Positions 9,379-16,803 of a stretch of 20,066 bases of DNA are shown piece after piece (position 1 is the stretch's first letter; each line of letters starts with the position of its first letter). Made by a program: the position numbers and the translations under genes. Origin of the DNA: Hungateiclostridiaceae bacterium UBA3934 (GTDB taxonomy: Bacteria > Bacillota > Clostridia > Acetivibrionales > DTU013); contig DGEE01000101.1 in assembly GCA_002385815.1 (NCBI GenBank), positions 1,504-21,569 of the forward strand. The letters run 5' to 3'. The notes below the pieces were generated by a model. The model did no database searches. It worked only from the letters and a program-made list of their open reading frames with translations, and was not told the origin of the DNA.

Positions 9379-9455
9379 GCGCCCGTAGCTCAGCAGGATA
9401 GAGCGTCGGTTTCCTAAACCGCAGGCCAGGGGTTCGAATCCCTTCGGGCGCACCA
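9379..9455 (+). tRNA. tRNA-Arg (anticodon CCU)
   Basis: A 77-nt tRNA with encoded CCA end. The acceptor stem is GCGCCCG with CGGGCGC; D-arm stem GCTC/GAGC; the anticodon loop is TTCCTAA with anticodon CCT, reading AGG; five-base variable loop; T-arm AGGGG-TTCGAAT-CCCTT with one G-U pair. The outermost anticodon-stem pair (27-43) is a T-C mismatch. The AGG codon it reads appears frequently in the genes of this window. Confidence 0.97.
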
Positions 9456-9456
9456 C

Positions 9457-9484
9457 AGCCTCAGGCCCATCATGGCTTGAGGCT
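9457..9484 (+). terminator. terminator-like hairpin after tRNA-Arg
   Basis: An 11-bp stem with one G-U pair, AGCCTCAGGCC (9457-9467) with GGCTTGAGGCT (9474-9484), and a six-base loop, starting two bases after the tRNA CCA. The following T-tract is short (TTTAATATT), so termination may be partial and could let transcription run on into the MATE gene. Confidence 0.6.
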
Positions 9485-9546
9485 TTAATATTGCATCAAC
9501 GCAAGGCTTCTGCATCCGTTGGCGGCACCAGTTGCAGTTCTTTTCC

Positions 9547-9575
9547 TTTTCATGGCAATAAGGTTGTTGTATAAT
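9547..9575 (+). promoter_or_regulatory. likely promoter of the MATE gene
   Basis: Perfect TATAAT at 9570-9575, with TTTTCA (4 of 6) 17 bp upstream at 9547-9552. It would give a leader of about 38 bases before ATG 9619. Confidence 0.5.
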
Positions 9576-9618
9576 AGTAATCGGTTTTGCTGACAAAATT
9601 GCCTGGAGGGTGGAAATA

Positions 9619-10989
9619 ATGCCACAGTACCCCGTCGCGGCAGGCGAAAACAAAATGGGCATGATGCCTGTAAGCAGACTCATCTTAACAATGTCATTCC
9701 CGGTCATGCTTTCCATGCTGGTGCAGGCACTGTACAATATCGTAGACAGCATGTATATCTCGCGAATCGGCGAAAATGCACTCACAGCGCTTTCCATGGC
9801 CTATCCGGCGCAACATCTTATGATAGCAGTGATGGCAGGCACCGGTGTAGGCATAAATGCACTGCTTTCGAGAAGTCTGGGCGAAAAAAACCAGGAGCGG
9901 GCAAACCGGGCAGCAAACACAGGTATATTCCTGACCATAGTCAACAGTGTCCTCTTTGCAGTGCTGGGACTGCTGTTCAGCCGGTACTACTTCACATCAC
10001 AGACAGATATACAGGAAATAATCGAATATGGTACAGAGTATCTCAGTATAGTCACCATATGTTCCTTCGGCCTTGCAGGCCAGCTGACCTTTGAAAGGCT
10101 TCTCCAGTCAACGGGGAAGACCTTCTTATCAATGATTACACAATGCTCCGGTGCAATACTCAATATGATACTGGATCCAATATTGATCTTTGGCTGGTTC
10201 GGATTGCCGGCGATGGGAGTTAAAGGAGCCGCTGTGGCAACTGTCATCAGCCAGTGCATAGCTATGGCGCTGGCCATTGTATTCAACATTTCTCTGAACA
10301 AGGAAATCCACATCAGGATCTGCGAGATCCGCCCCCGTGCAGAAATAATCAGAAAAATCTTGGCTGTCGGTGTTCCTACAGCTGTTATGATGTCCATAGG
10401 CTCGGTGATGACTTACGGACTGAACAGGATACTGATTACTTTTACGCCTACGGCAATTGCCGTCTTTGGCGTTTACTTCAGGCTGGAGCATTTTATTTTC
10501 ATGCCGGTTTTCGGGCTCAATACCAGCATAGTCTCAATAATCTCATACAATTATGGAGCGGGCAATAAGGGCAGGATGCTGCAGACAATAAGACTCAGCA
10601 TGCTCTATGCGACTTCGGTGATGCTCCTGGGTTTCACATTGTTCCAGATATTACCCGCCCAGCTCCTGTCGTTGTTCAATGCCACGGAAACTATGCTGGA
10701 GATCGGCATCCCTGCCTTCAGGATCATCAGTATCAGCTTTATATTCGCTGGTTTCTGTATAATGTCGGGCTCTGTATTCCAGGCGCTGGGCAGTGGGTTG
10801 CCCGGCATGCTCATCTCGATGGCCCGCCAGCTTGTGGTGCTGCTGCCGCTTGCGTACATTTTGTCAGTTACAGGCGGGCTCGGCGCAGTCTGGTGGGCAT
10901 ATCCGCTGGCAGAGACCGTGTCTGTCACAATGAGCATAGTATTTTTGAGATACTTCTACGTAAAACGGATAAAAACAATGCCGGCTTAA
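9619..10989 (+). CDS. MATE-family multidrug/cation efflux transporter
   Basis: A 456-residue integral membrane protein of the MATE (multidrug and toxic compound extrusion) family, which exports organic compounds in exchange for Na+ or H+. It opens with the family signature region (PVSRLILTMSFPVMLSMLVQ, then LYNIVDSMYISRIGENALTALSMAYP) and has repeated hydrophobic segments consistent with two six-helix halves; the second half starts near KILAVGVPTAVMMSIGSVM. It resembles the MepA-like branch common in Clostridia; the substrate cannot be assigned. ATG 9619 is preceded by GGAGG nine bases upstream; a GTG at 9610 lies right against that site and is rejected. No regulator is adjacent. The TAA stop lies in the loop of a hairpin that serves the convergent L25 gene. 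Confidence 0.94.
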   Translation: MPQYPVAAGENKMGMMPVSRLILTMSFPVMLSMLVQALYNIVDSMYISRIGENALTALSMAYPAQHLMIAVMAGTGVGINALLSRSLGEKNQERANRAANTGIFLTIVNSVLFAVLGLLFSRYYFTSQTDIQEIIEYGTEYLSIVTICSFGLAGQLTFERLLQSTGKTFLSMITQCSGAILNMILDPILIFGWFGLPAMGVKGAAVATVISQCIAMALAIVFNISLNKEIHIRICEIRPRAEIIRKILAVGVPTAVMMSIGSVMTYGLNRILITFTPTAIAVFGVYFRLEHFIFMPVFGLNTSIVSIISYNYGAGNKGRMLQTIRLSMLYATSVMLLGFTLFQILPAQLLSLFNATETMLEIGIPAFRIISISFIFAGFCIMSGSVFQALGSGLPGMLISMARQLVVLLPLAYILSVTGGLGAVWWAYPLAETVSVTMSIVFLRYFYVKRIKTMPA

Positions 10990-11000
10990 AAGCCGGCATT
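10977..11000 (-). terminator. terminator of the L25 gene, overlapping the end of the MATE gene
   Basis: Perfect 10-bp stem AATGCCGGCT (10977-10986) with AGCCGGCATT (10991-11000) and loop TAAA. Read on the minus strand, the stem is followed within two bases by TTTTT, so the U-tract fits termination of the L25 gene ending at 11036. On the plus strand no T-tract follows. The first three loop bases are the MATE stop codon. Confidence 0.75.
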
Positions 11001-11035
11001 GACCGTTTGTCGCTGATATTGGAAGCGGTTTGTCA

Positions 11036-11671
11036 TCACTCGCTCGCTTCCTGACTTTCCTGCTCTTCCTGCTCTTCTTCTGCTGCTTCTTCAACCGCGC
11101 TTGTTTTAGCTTCGGATACCACCAGTACCAGCCTGTCAGTCTCACAATCCGGCGTGATTCCTTCCGGATACTGGATATCACCGACTGTTATCTTATCATC
11201 CGCATTGAGACTTGCCACATCAATGTCCAGATAATCAGGGATATTCTGCGGCAGGCCCTTCACAGGGATCTTATCGATCTGCGGCATGACCAGGAGTCTT
11301 CTCGATTCAGCTTCTTCCCTGCCGGATATTCTGATATCGAGCTCTACCTTGATCTCCTCATCCATAGAAACACGCTGGAAACTAACATCCAGAAGCTCTC
11401 TCTTAACAGGCGAATACTGCATATCCTTGACAATAACAGTATGTGTTTCTTTTCCGTCGTCGAGCACAGCATTAAACAGATAGTTCCTTCCATGCTCTTT
11501 GATGTTTTTTATTAATTCATCTCTTTTTATTTTAACTGAAATCGAATCCTGCCCCCTGATACTGATCGTAGCGGGAACAAAACCGTTTTTCCTCAGTTGC
11601 CTGCTGGCTCTGCTATTTACAGAATCTCTCGTCCACACTTTCAAAGTAACTCTTTCTCCATTTGCGCTCAT
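11036..11671 (-). CDS. rplY: 50S ribosomal protein L25, Ctc (general stress) form
   Basis: A 5S-rRNA-binding ribosomal protein of the L25/TL5/Ctc family. At 211 residues it has the two-domain Ctc layout: an N-terminal L25 domain (about residues 5-95: RDSVNSRASRQLRKNGFVPATI, then HTVIVKDMQYSPVKRELLDVSFQRV shortened here) and a C-terminal TL5-type beta domain (about 100-190, including GLPQNIPDYLDIDVASL). It ends with a strongly acidic tail (EEAAEEEQEEQE). ATG 11671 has GGGAGGAG eight bases upstream, a strong site as expected for a ribosomal protein. It is separate from the pth gene with which it is often paired. It converges on the MATE gene and uses the hairpin at 10977-11000. Confidence 0.94.
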   Translation of the reverse strand: MSANGERVTLKVWTRDSVNSRASRQLRKNGFVPATISIRGQDSISVKIKRDELIKNIKEHGRNYLFNAVLDDGKETHTVIVKDMQYSPVKRELLDVSFQRVSMDEEIKVELDIRISGREEAESRRLLVMPQIDKIPVKGLPQNIPDYLDIDVASLNADDKITVGDIQYPEGITPDCETDRLVLVVSEAKTSAVEEAAEEEQEEQESQEASE

Positions 11672-11929
11672 TTGATATCTCCTCCCCTTTAAACAAAATG
11701 TCGTATTTTCTGATTACGCTTAATTAGCCGCTGATCAGCTTATGCTGCCGCATATTATTTTGATGATTATGCTTGAAAATGATTGAAATTGTCAGGTCGT
11801 ACTGCAGCGGCTCAAAATGATCATAAAAAATCAGACAAAAGATGAACTAATATATAAACTATATCAAACATTTGATAGGTTTTCAAATCAGTGTCCGCAG
11901 CAACAGTCCAGCCAAAAATCGTCATATGA
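11672..11929. other. intergenic region between L25 start and permease remnant
   Basis: AT-rich non-coding stretch that must hold the L25 promoter, though I cannot pick one confidently. A perfect palindrome, TATCAAA-CA-TTTGATA, lies at 11862-11877 about 190 bp upstream of the L25 start and just beyond the permease stop. It could be an operator. The two-base centre is too small for an efficient RNA hairpin, and no T-tract follows. Confidence 0.35.
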
Positions 11930-13972
11930 TCATTCCACGCTTTTCAGTGCCTGTGTCATTACGATCCCTCTGACCTTACGGATCAGAAGATATTGTGCCA
12001 CCAGCGAGAATATGAGTGTGATGCAGCATGCTGCTGCAATGCTGGTCGGTTCCACGAGTGCCCTGAACACCATGTCATCAGGTTCGCTGGATTTCATGAC
12101 CAGGTCCGTCAGCCAGACACCGGGAAAGATCCCCGACAGGATACCTGCCACGGCAATTATGGCATTTTCCTTTATTATCAGTGATCTTATTTCTCTATGG
12201 TGAAATCCAAGAACCTTAAGTGTAGCAAATTCCCGGACTCTCTCCATGAAGTTCAGTATGCCCATATTGTAGAGGACGACAAAAGCCAGTACCAGCGCAA
12301 AGGCAACCATCAGCAAAGATACACTGTTGATAGATTCCAGCCCCGTCTTTGTCTTGTCCCTGAGTGATTGCAGGGACTTAACACCAGTCACCTCGTCGAG
12401 CCCTTCAAAGAACCCTCGGGTATCTTCGCCCGGGTTTTTAATGAGAAGAGCAGTTGGAATGAATGCCCCTTTCCCGAGACTGTTCCATGATTTTTCAGAC
12501 ATATAGATGCCCTGTCCAATCTGGATCGTTACAAGATTTTCAACATACATGTCATTTTCATCCTCCGAGCCCGGAAGCCTGAGTTTTATGGTGTCTCCCG
12601 CATCGATACCCATGATCTGCGCGAGCTTTTCCGAAACCATGACCTGGTTTTCATATGGCATCCCAGCGTCCGGTGTATCGATCTGACCGCCAGTATCAGC
12701 GTGTTTACCGGCAGGACCTGCACTCCCTGTGTGACCGCCATTTACGTCGGTTCCGGCTTCACCCAATGATAACAGTTCCTGATCATTTTCTACAACGGTA
12801 AGAAGCACTGTCCGGCTGCTGCTCTCTGCCTTCCTTATGCTAACCGGGATCTCCATTATTCCTTCTGTTTTATCCGCATCGGTGATTTTTCGGTACATGT
12901 CGACACTGCCCGCTTTTTCATCAAGATCCGCCCTGAGATCATACTTCAGTGTTTCCCCATAATACGTGCTGACCATATGATCCACTGAATCCAGCAGTCC
13001 CAATGCAGTTACCATCAGTGCAGTACAGCTCATAACCCCTGTCAGAGCCATTATGGTACGTATCCTGTTCCTCATCAGATTCCTCTGTATCATTTTGGCG
13101 CTGAAGCTGAGGCGCTTCCATATCAGTGATATCCTCTCAAGCAGCACCCTGCTGCCTGCTGCAGGAGCTTTTGGCCTCAGTAGTGCGGCAGCACTTTCAG
13201 AAATGGATCGTCTGCAGGTATAGTAACAAATGATGCACGTCAGCAGAACAGACGATATGCATACAGCCAGTGCGACTTGTGAAACCACAGCAACCCTGAT
13301 GTCCGGCAGTACATAGATATCCTCCAGTATGCTCCACAGAAATGCCGGCAGTGTATTGCGGCCGGCCGCCAGCCCACAGACAGCTCCGATAAGGGACGGG
13401 TAAAATCCGAAGGACACATAATGCCGCACTATCGCGCCTTTGCCGTATCCGAGAGCCTTCAGCAATCCAATCTGCGTTCTCTGATTTTCAACGATCCTGG
13501 TCATGGTAGTCATAACGATCAGTACAGACACTGCGAAAAACATTATCGGAAAAACCTTCGAAAGGGATTTGAACTGCGAAATTTCCGCTCTGATAAGCTG
13601 TGTGCTTTTGTGGACTTTCCTGTCGAGTATGAATGCTCCCGGCAGCTTTTCTTCCAGGGCAGCTTTTACTTTTTCGATATCTGCGTCATCTGCTGTCAGT
13701 ACACATATCTCATTTACCGGCATTTCCGGAAATGCTGCTTTATTCACGTATATAAATCCATAGGTCTCAGGCTCCGGGATAACGTCCGGCGAGTTGAACA
13801 CATACTCCGGGCTCATGACCAACCCACGTATAATGAACTCCTGACTTTTCTTTCCAATGTTCAAGACCACGCTGTCCCCGGGAGAAAGATCGTTGGCGCC
13901 GGCAGCGTACAACGCCGGTTGTATTCGTCAAACCGCTTCAGTTATTTAAAACGCTTGCTGTATATCCTTCAT
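11930..13972 (-). pseudogene. FtsX/MacB-type ABC permease, broken by loss of its N-terminal segment
   Basis: Remnant of a permease of the two-core FtsX/MacB_PCD family. From 13912 down to 11930 the frame is open (660 codons) and shows two FtsX cores: one ending RIVENQRTQIGLLKALGYGKGA, and a C-terminal one with LNFMERVREFATLKVLGFHHREI. It begins mid-domain (ALYAAGANDLSPGDSVV), lacking the first membrane helix and about 150 residues that relatives have (estimate from memory). Upstream, in the same frame, ATG 13972 encodes MKDIQQAF, a typical start for such permeases, followed at once by TAA and then TGA five codons later. This fits an internal deletion plus decay. A TTG at 13912 is the only start offered downstream and has no good ribosome site. 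No ATPase gene is nearby. A 48-bp partial duplication near 12684-12780 widens a Gly-rich loop. Confidence 0.8.
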
Positions 13973-14002
13973 GATCAGTCTTCATTGTTTAAAAGGTATG
14001 AT

Positions 14003-14593
14003 TTATTTAACGCCAAGCACTCTGTAAAATAACTCCCTTATAATATCCATTTTTTCATGCATGTTATCATGATCGACTGTATCATGGATCGACATCGCAC
14101 CGTACAGGAGAAATGCGGCGGTTTCTGCTACATGCGGACAGTCAAACACCTTTTGCCTGTTCCCCTCCTCGATCAGAGCGATGAGTTGCGGCATCACACT
14201 TTTAAAAGCAGCCTGTGATATCCTGCTGTGGATCTGGCTGTTGTTCTTTCTGTGCAGCACCGAGACCAGCTTTGTCGAACCAATATCCTCAATGATTTTG
14301 AAATATTCATCCAGCTTCTCTTTTGCATTCATTCCGGGCTTGAACTTATATCCGGTCAGAAACCTTACAAAATCCTTACCCAGCTTTGTAGCCACGGCAT
14401 CCAGTAAATCCAGCTTTGACCTGAAATACCGATAGGGCAGGCCCTGCGAAATACCCAACGCCTGCGATATGTCAGACATCATCGTCTGCTCGTAGCCCTT
14501 CTCCTCGAAAAGCCTGTGCGCTGTCTCTATGATTTCTTCTCTTCTTTCTTCCGGATCTTTGGTGATACGGGACAAATTATCACCGTCTTTCAT
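14003..14593 (-). CDS. TetR/AcrR-family transcriptional regulator
   Basis: A 196-residue one-component regulator. The N-terminal DNA-binding domain (about residues 12-60) reads EERREEIIETAHRLFEEKGYEQ, then MMSDISQALGISQGLPYRYF and RSKLDLLDAV, the classic TetR helix-turn-helix order. The remainder is an alpha-helical ligand/dimer domain without recognisable specificity. Start ATG 14593 has only a weak GGA ribosome site. Its stop is 30 bp before the start remnant of the broken permease, so it was probably the first gene of a regulator-exporter operon. The palindrome at 14632-14647 over its promoter suggests autoregulation. With the permease ruined, its original target may be lost. Confidence 0.93.
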   Translation of the reverse strand: MKDGDNLSRITKDPEERREEIIETAHRLFEEKGYEQTMMSDISQALGISQGLPYRYFRSKLDLLDAVATKLGKDFVRFLTGYKFKPGMNAKEKLDEYFKIIEDIGSTKLVSVLHRKNNSQIHSRISQAAFKSVMPQLIALIEEGNRQKVFDCPHVAETAAFLLYGAMSIHDTVDHDNMHEKMDIIRELFYRVLGVK

Positions 14594-14618
14594 TATATTT
14601 CCAGTCCATTCCTAAATA

Positions 14619-14648
14619 ATGATATCACGAGTGAATGAATTCAGTCAA
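14619..14648 (-). promoter_or_regulatory. tetR promoter
   Basis: On the minus strand, TTGACT (14648 to 14643; 5 of 6) is followed after 18 bp by TATCAT (14624 to 14619; 5 of 6), about 26 bp upstream of ATG 14593. The -35 box and half of the spacer are covered by an operator-like palindrome. Confidence 0.65.
14632..14647. promoter_or_regulatory. probable TetR-family operator
   Basis: The 16-bp inverted repeat TGAATGAATTCAGTCA pairs in seven of eight positions. The half-site TGACTGA / TCAGTCA type is common for TetR-family repressors. It overlaps the -35 element and spacer of the tetR promoter, the usual place for autorepression. Confidence 0.55.
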
Positions 14649-14695
14649 TAGACAAAAACAATCATGGTGAACTTCCCGGCAGGATCGTCTTTATG

Positions 14696-14900
14696 TGGCG
14701 ACTGCTCTTCCTGCCGCGGCGTTACTGTTCGTCTTACAGTGGCGTAACTGCCCTTCTTGCTGAGGCATGGACACTCTTCCTGTTGTGGTATAACTGCTTA
14801 TATTAATAGGGCGCAGCCGCTCTCCCTATTACGGCATAACCGCTCCTGTTACTGCAGCGTAACCAGTCTTTTTACTAATGCGTAACTGCGTCTCTTGTTG
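14696..14900. repeat. degenerate tandem array, strict 23-bp period, about nine units
   Basis: Units begin at 14696 (21 bp), then 14717, 14740, 14763, 14786, 14809, 14832, 14855 and 14878, each exactly 23 bp, with a decayed unit after 14900. The shared core is close to GGCGTAACTGCTCTTCTTG followed by a T-rich end. Individual units differ at many positions, but the period holds without an indel over eight units. The array fills the gap between the AlkD-like gene's stop and the tetR promoter, and 23 is not a multiple of three, so it is not coding. Units at 14786-14831 also contain an inverted repeat, TAATAGGG (14804-14811) with CCCTATTA (14824-14831), which could form a hairpin downstream of the AlkD-like gene. 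Confidence 0.8.
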
Positions 14901-14923
14901 CATGATCCTGGTGCATTCACGGT

Positions 14924-15607
14924 TCACCTCCGCTTCATGCTCCGGATCAAAGCTTTGGTATCGTTGTCGATCCTGTTTGATTCGATGATTTTTTGCAGCG
15001 CCTTGTTGTATGTGAAATCATCCAGGGAATTGTTTCTGAGATATGGCAGGGTCTTCCCGGGATACTTAACATAGCATACGGATAAAGCCCACGCCACAGC
15101 CATTTTTGCATAATATCCGTCATGTTTTATCTGATCCAGCAGCCTTATAAATTCATCAATATGATCATCATCTATAAAATAAAAAATCCCCGTCACTATG
15201 GCGAAGCGCAATTCGAATTCCCTGTCAGAATCAAAATACGGCTGCAGAAAGCTCCAGACACGTTCCTTGTTCTTTTTTATGAATTTCAAACGAGCACAGA
15301 AGCTGTCACATACCGACCAGTTATCGATCTTTGGGACAAATTGGCCGATGAGCCTCAGCTTCTCATCTATATCTGTTTTTGCAAGGCCAATGATAAAGCC
15401 CTGCAGCATTACCTCTTCGAAGTACTCGTCATCTGCCGTACTCAGATATCCACGCCAGTCAGATGCCGCTATTTCCCGCGCTATCGCCTGCAGATACGGT
15501 AGCCGTACTCCGAGCATATTGTCGACGCCGGGCACGAGCCCGGATGTAAACTTTCTGTACTTTTCCCCGGCCAATTCCCTGAGCCTTGTTTTGATCTCTT
15601 TCTGCAT
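14924..15607 (-). CDS. AlkD-like DNA alkylation repair protein (HEAT-like glycosylase)
   Basis: A 227-residue all-helical protein of the DNA alkylation repair (AlkC/AlkD) superfamily, which removes N3- and N7-alkylated purines. It shows the HEAT-like helical repeat pattern. Residues equivalent to the AlkD active site appear to be kept: Trp97 and Asp101 in DNWSVCDSFCARL, and Trp172 in MAVAWALSVCYV, corresponding by motif to Trp109, Asp113 and Trp187 of Bacillus cereus AlkD. Length is normal for the family. ATG 15607 has GAGGTGA three to nine bases upstream. It lies 118 bp downstream of a methylguanine methyltransferase gene in the same direction, so an alkylation-repair operon is likely. The 23-bp tandem array lies just after its stop. 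Confidence 0.93.
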   Translation of the reverse strand: MQKEIKTRLRELAGEKYRKFTSGLVPGVDNMLGVRLPYLQAIAREIAASDWRGYLSTADDEYFEEVMLQGFIIGLAKTDIDEKLRLIGQFVPKIDNWSVCDSFCARLKFIKKNKERVWSFLQPYFDSDREFELRFAIVTGIFYFIDDDHIDEFIRLLDQIKHDGYYAKMAVAWALSVCYVKYPGKTLPYLRNNSLDDFTYNKALQKIIESNRIDNDTKALIRSMKRR

Positions 15608-15725
15608 ATGTCACCTCAACGGTCTTACACAGACCATGATTTAATGCTGCTCCCCCTGATGCTGATTACACCTCGTAAAGCTTTAGTCCTGCAAGGTCAT
15701 TACCTTGGTGGACGCTTTGCTGCTT

Positions 15726-16532
15726 TTATCTTTCCCAATGCGGATGCTTTGCTGCATTCAGTTTTTCCAGTTCAAGCAGCTTTTTCTTTACATCCACGCC
15801 TCCAGCATATCCCACAAGCTTCCCGCTTGCACCTATCACGCGGTGGCATGGCACAAACACCGCAATCGGGTTCCTGTTGTTTGCCATCCCTACTGCTCTT
15901 GCGGCCTTCGGATTCCCGATACGTGCGGCTATATCGCCATAGCTTCTTGTCTCACCATAAGGGATCTCAAGGAGTGCTTCCCAGACAGCCCTCTGGAAAG
16001 GAGTCCCCTCTGGTCCGAGCGGGATATCGAAGATTTTGCGCTTTCCGACAAAATATTCTTCCAGCTGTTTTGCGGCTTCCCTTATCAACGGCGTCTCACT
16101 GACGATAAATGTGGCATCTCTGATAGCGAAGGGCGCACCCTCGGGCGCAAAAGAGATGCCCCTGACAGCAAAGGCCGCCTCTCCGGACGCATAAGAGGTA
16201 TCCCTGATAGCAAAGGGCACCTCCACAGACGCATAAGAGCTTTTCCTGATGGCGAAGGGCGTCTCCACGGACATACAAGAGCTTTCCCTGATGACGGAGG
16301 ACACCTCCTCTGACACAGCATCTCCAGGCTGCCCATCAGGCTCAATGACGGCGGCAATGGCGCACTTCATCTTTTCGGTTTGTTGCCTCTCCATCCCATC
16401 ACATCCGCCCCGGTACGGGCACGCTGTACTGCCGCCATCCTTACCGTCAAAAGTCAGCCGTGTGATGGCTTTACCGTTATCTGCTATGGCTATTCGTCCT
16501 ATACATGTATCATAGAAATAAATACTGTTCAT
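15726..16532 (-). CDS. ogt: O6-methylguanine-DNA methyltransferase with repeat-expanded insert
   Basis: Suicide repair enzyme that moves the methyl group from O6-methylguanine to its own cysteine. The C-terminal domain is canonical: GTPFQRAVWEALLEIPYGETRSYGDIA shortened here, NRNPIAVFVPCHRVIG with acceptor Cys229, and GYAGGVDVKKKLLELE. The N-terminus MNSIYFYDTCIGRIAIADNG is also normal. At 268 residues it is about 95 longer than usual: residues about 31-145 are an insert, of which about 70-153 are six 14-residue repeats (for example SYASVEVPFAIRDT). The last repeat is the native ETPLIREAA segment itself. ATG 16532 is chosen because AGAGGA lies six bases upstream and the protein then starts as its relatives do; the frame is open further upstream only through repetitive DNA. 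It precedes the AlkD-like gene. Confidence 0.92.
   Translation of the reverse strand: MNSIYFYDTCIGRIAIADNGKAITRLTFDGKDGGSTACPYRGGCDGMERQQTEKMKCAIAAVIEPDGQPGDAVSEEVSSVIRESSCMSVETPFAIRKSSYASVEVPFAIRDTSYASGEAAFAVRGISFAPEGAPFAIRDATFIVSETPLIREAAKQLEEYFVGKRKIFDIPLGPEGTPFQRAVWEALLEIPYGETRSYGDIAARIGNPKAARAVGMANNRNPIAVFVPCHRVIGASGKLVGYAGGVDVKKKLLELEKLNAAKHPHWER
16076..16327. repeat. 42-bp tandem array inside the methyltransferase gene, six units
   Basis: Units at 16076, 16118, 16160, 16202, 16244 and 16286 are each exactly 42 bp and keep the frame, encoding 14-residue repeats. The four central units are most alike, sharing CCTGATAGCAAAGGGC-type and GGACGCATAAGAG-type segments on the plus strand. The first unit encodes the native sequence FIVSETPLIREA, which suggests the array grew from it by tandem duplication and then diverged. 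Confidence 0.9.
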
Positions 16533-16538
16533 ATTATA

Positions 16539-16544
16539 TCCTCT
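16539..16544 (-). promoter_or_regulatory. ribosome binding site that sets the methyltransferase start
   Basis: AGAGGA on the minus strand, six bases before ATG 16532. It separates the true start from 60 in-frame upstream codons that translate tandem-repeat DNA. Confidence 0.7.
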
Positions 16545-16590
16545 GGATCCGACCCTGATCACAAACACCGCATATATCGATACTGGAAGA

Positions 16591-16745
16591 GTACACCGGA
16601 GATATACGAAAAAACACGGTCCAATGGCAGCACACAGAAAATACGCAAAAGGCCCTGTCCCGAAATAGCACATAGGATATACATAAAAGAGTCCTGCCCT
16701 GTAATGGTACATAGGGGATGCGAGAAAGGGCTCTGCTCAGCTTCA
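16591..16745. repeat. degenerate tandem array, about 39-bp period, four units
   Basis: Units can be anchored on GTACAC/GCACAC/GCACAT/GTACAT at 16591, 16630, 16668 and 16707, spaced 39, 38 and 39 bp. Each continues with an A-rich stretch and then a GGCCCTGTCC-like stretch. It lies in the 417-bp non-coding gap upstream of the methyltransferase. It has no sequence likeness to the 42-bp array inside that gene. Confidence 0.65.
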
Positions 16746-16803
16746 GCCTCTCTGAAATACAGTCGCCTGAAGTCCACCGTCAGCCTGGTCTGGAGTTCCT
16801 CAG

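Noticed and set aside
9379..9797. Integrated element at tRNA-Arg, or a gene in the minus frame across it
   Set aside because: There is no integrase and no repeated tRNA 3' end nearby. The minus-strand frame ending CARRDSNPWPAV is a well-known artefact of translating a tRNA.
14786..14831. Intrinsic terminator for the AlkD-like gene
   Set aside because: The TAATAGGG/CCCTATTA stem is real but has a 12-base loop and no T-tract on the minus strand, so I list it only as part of the 23-bp array.
16085..16357. Minus-strand frame with repetitive R/P/S product
   Set aside because: It is a shifted frame of the 42-bp array inside the methyltransferase gene; the regular pattern comes from the DNA repeat, and the methyltransferase frame is the coding one.
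16533..16712. N-terminal extension of the methyltransferase by 60 residues
   Set aside because: The open frame runs through the 39-bp array, the product is not like any methyltransferase start, and a good ribosome site precedes ATG 16532.
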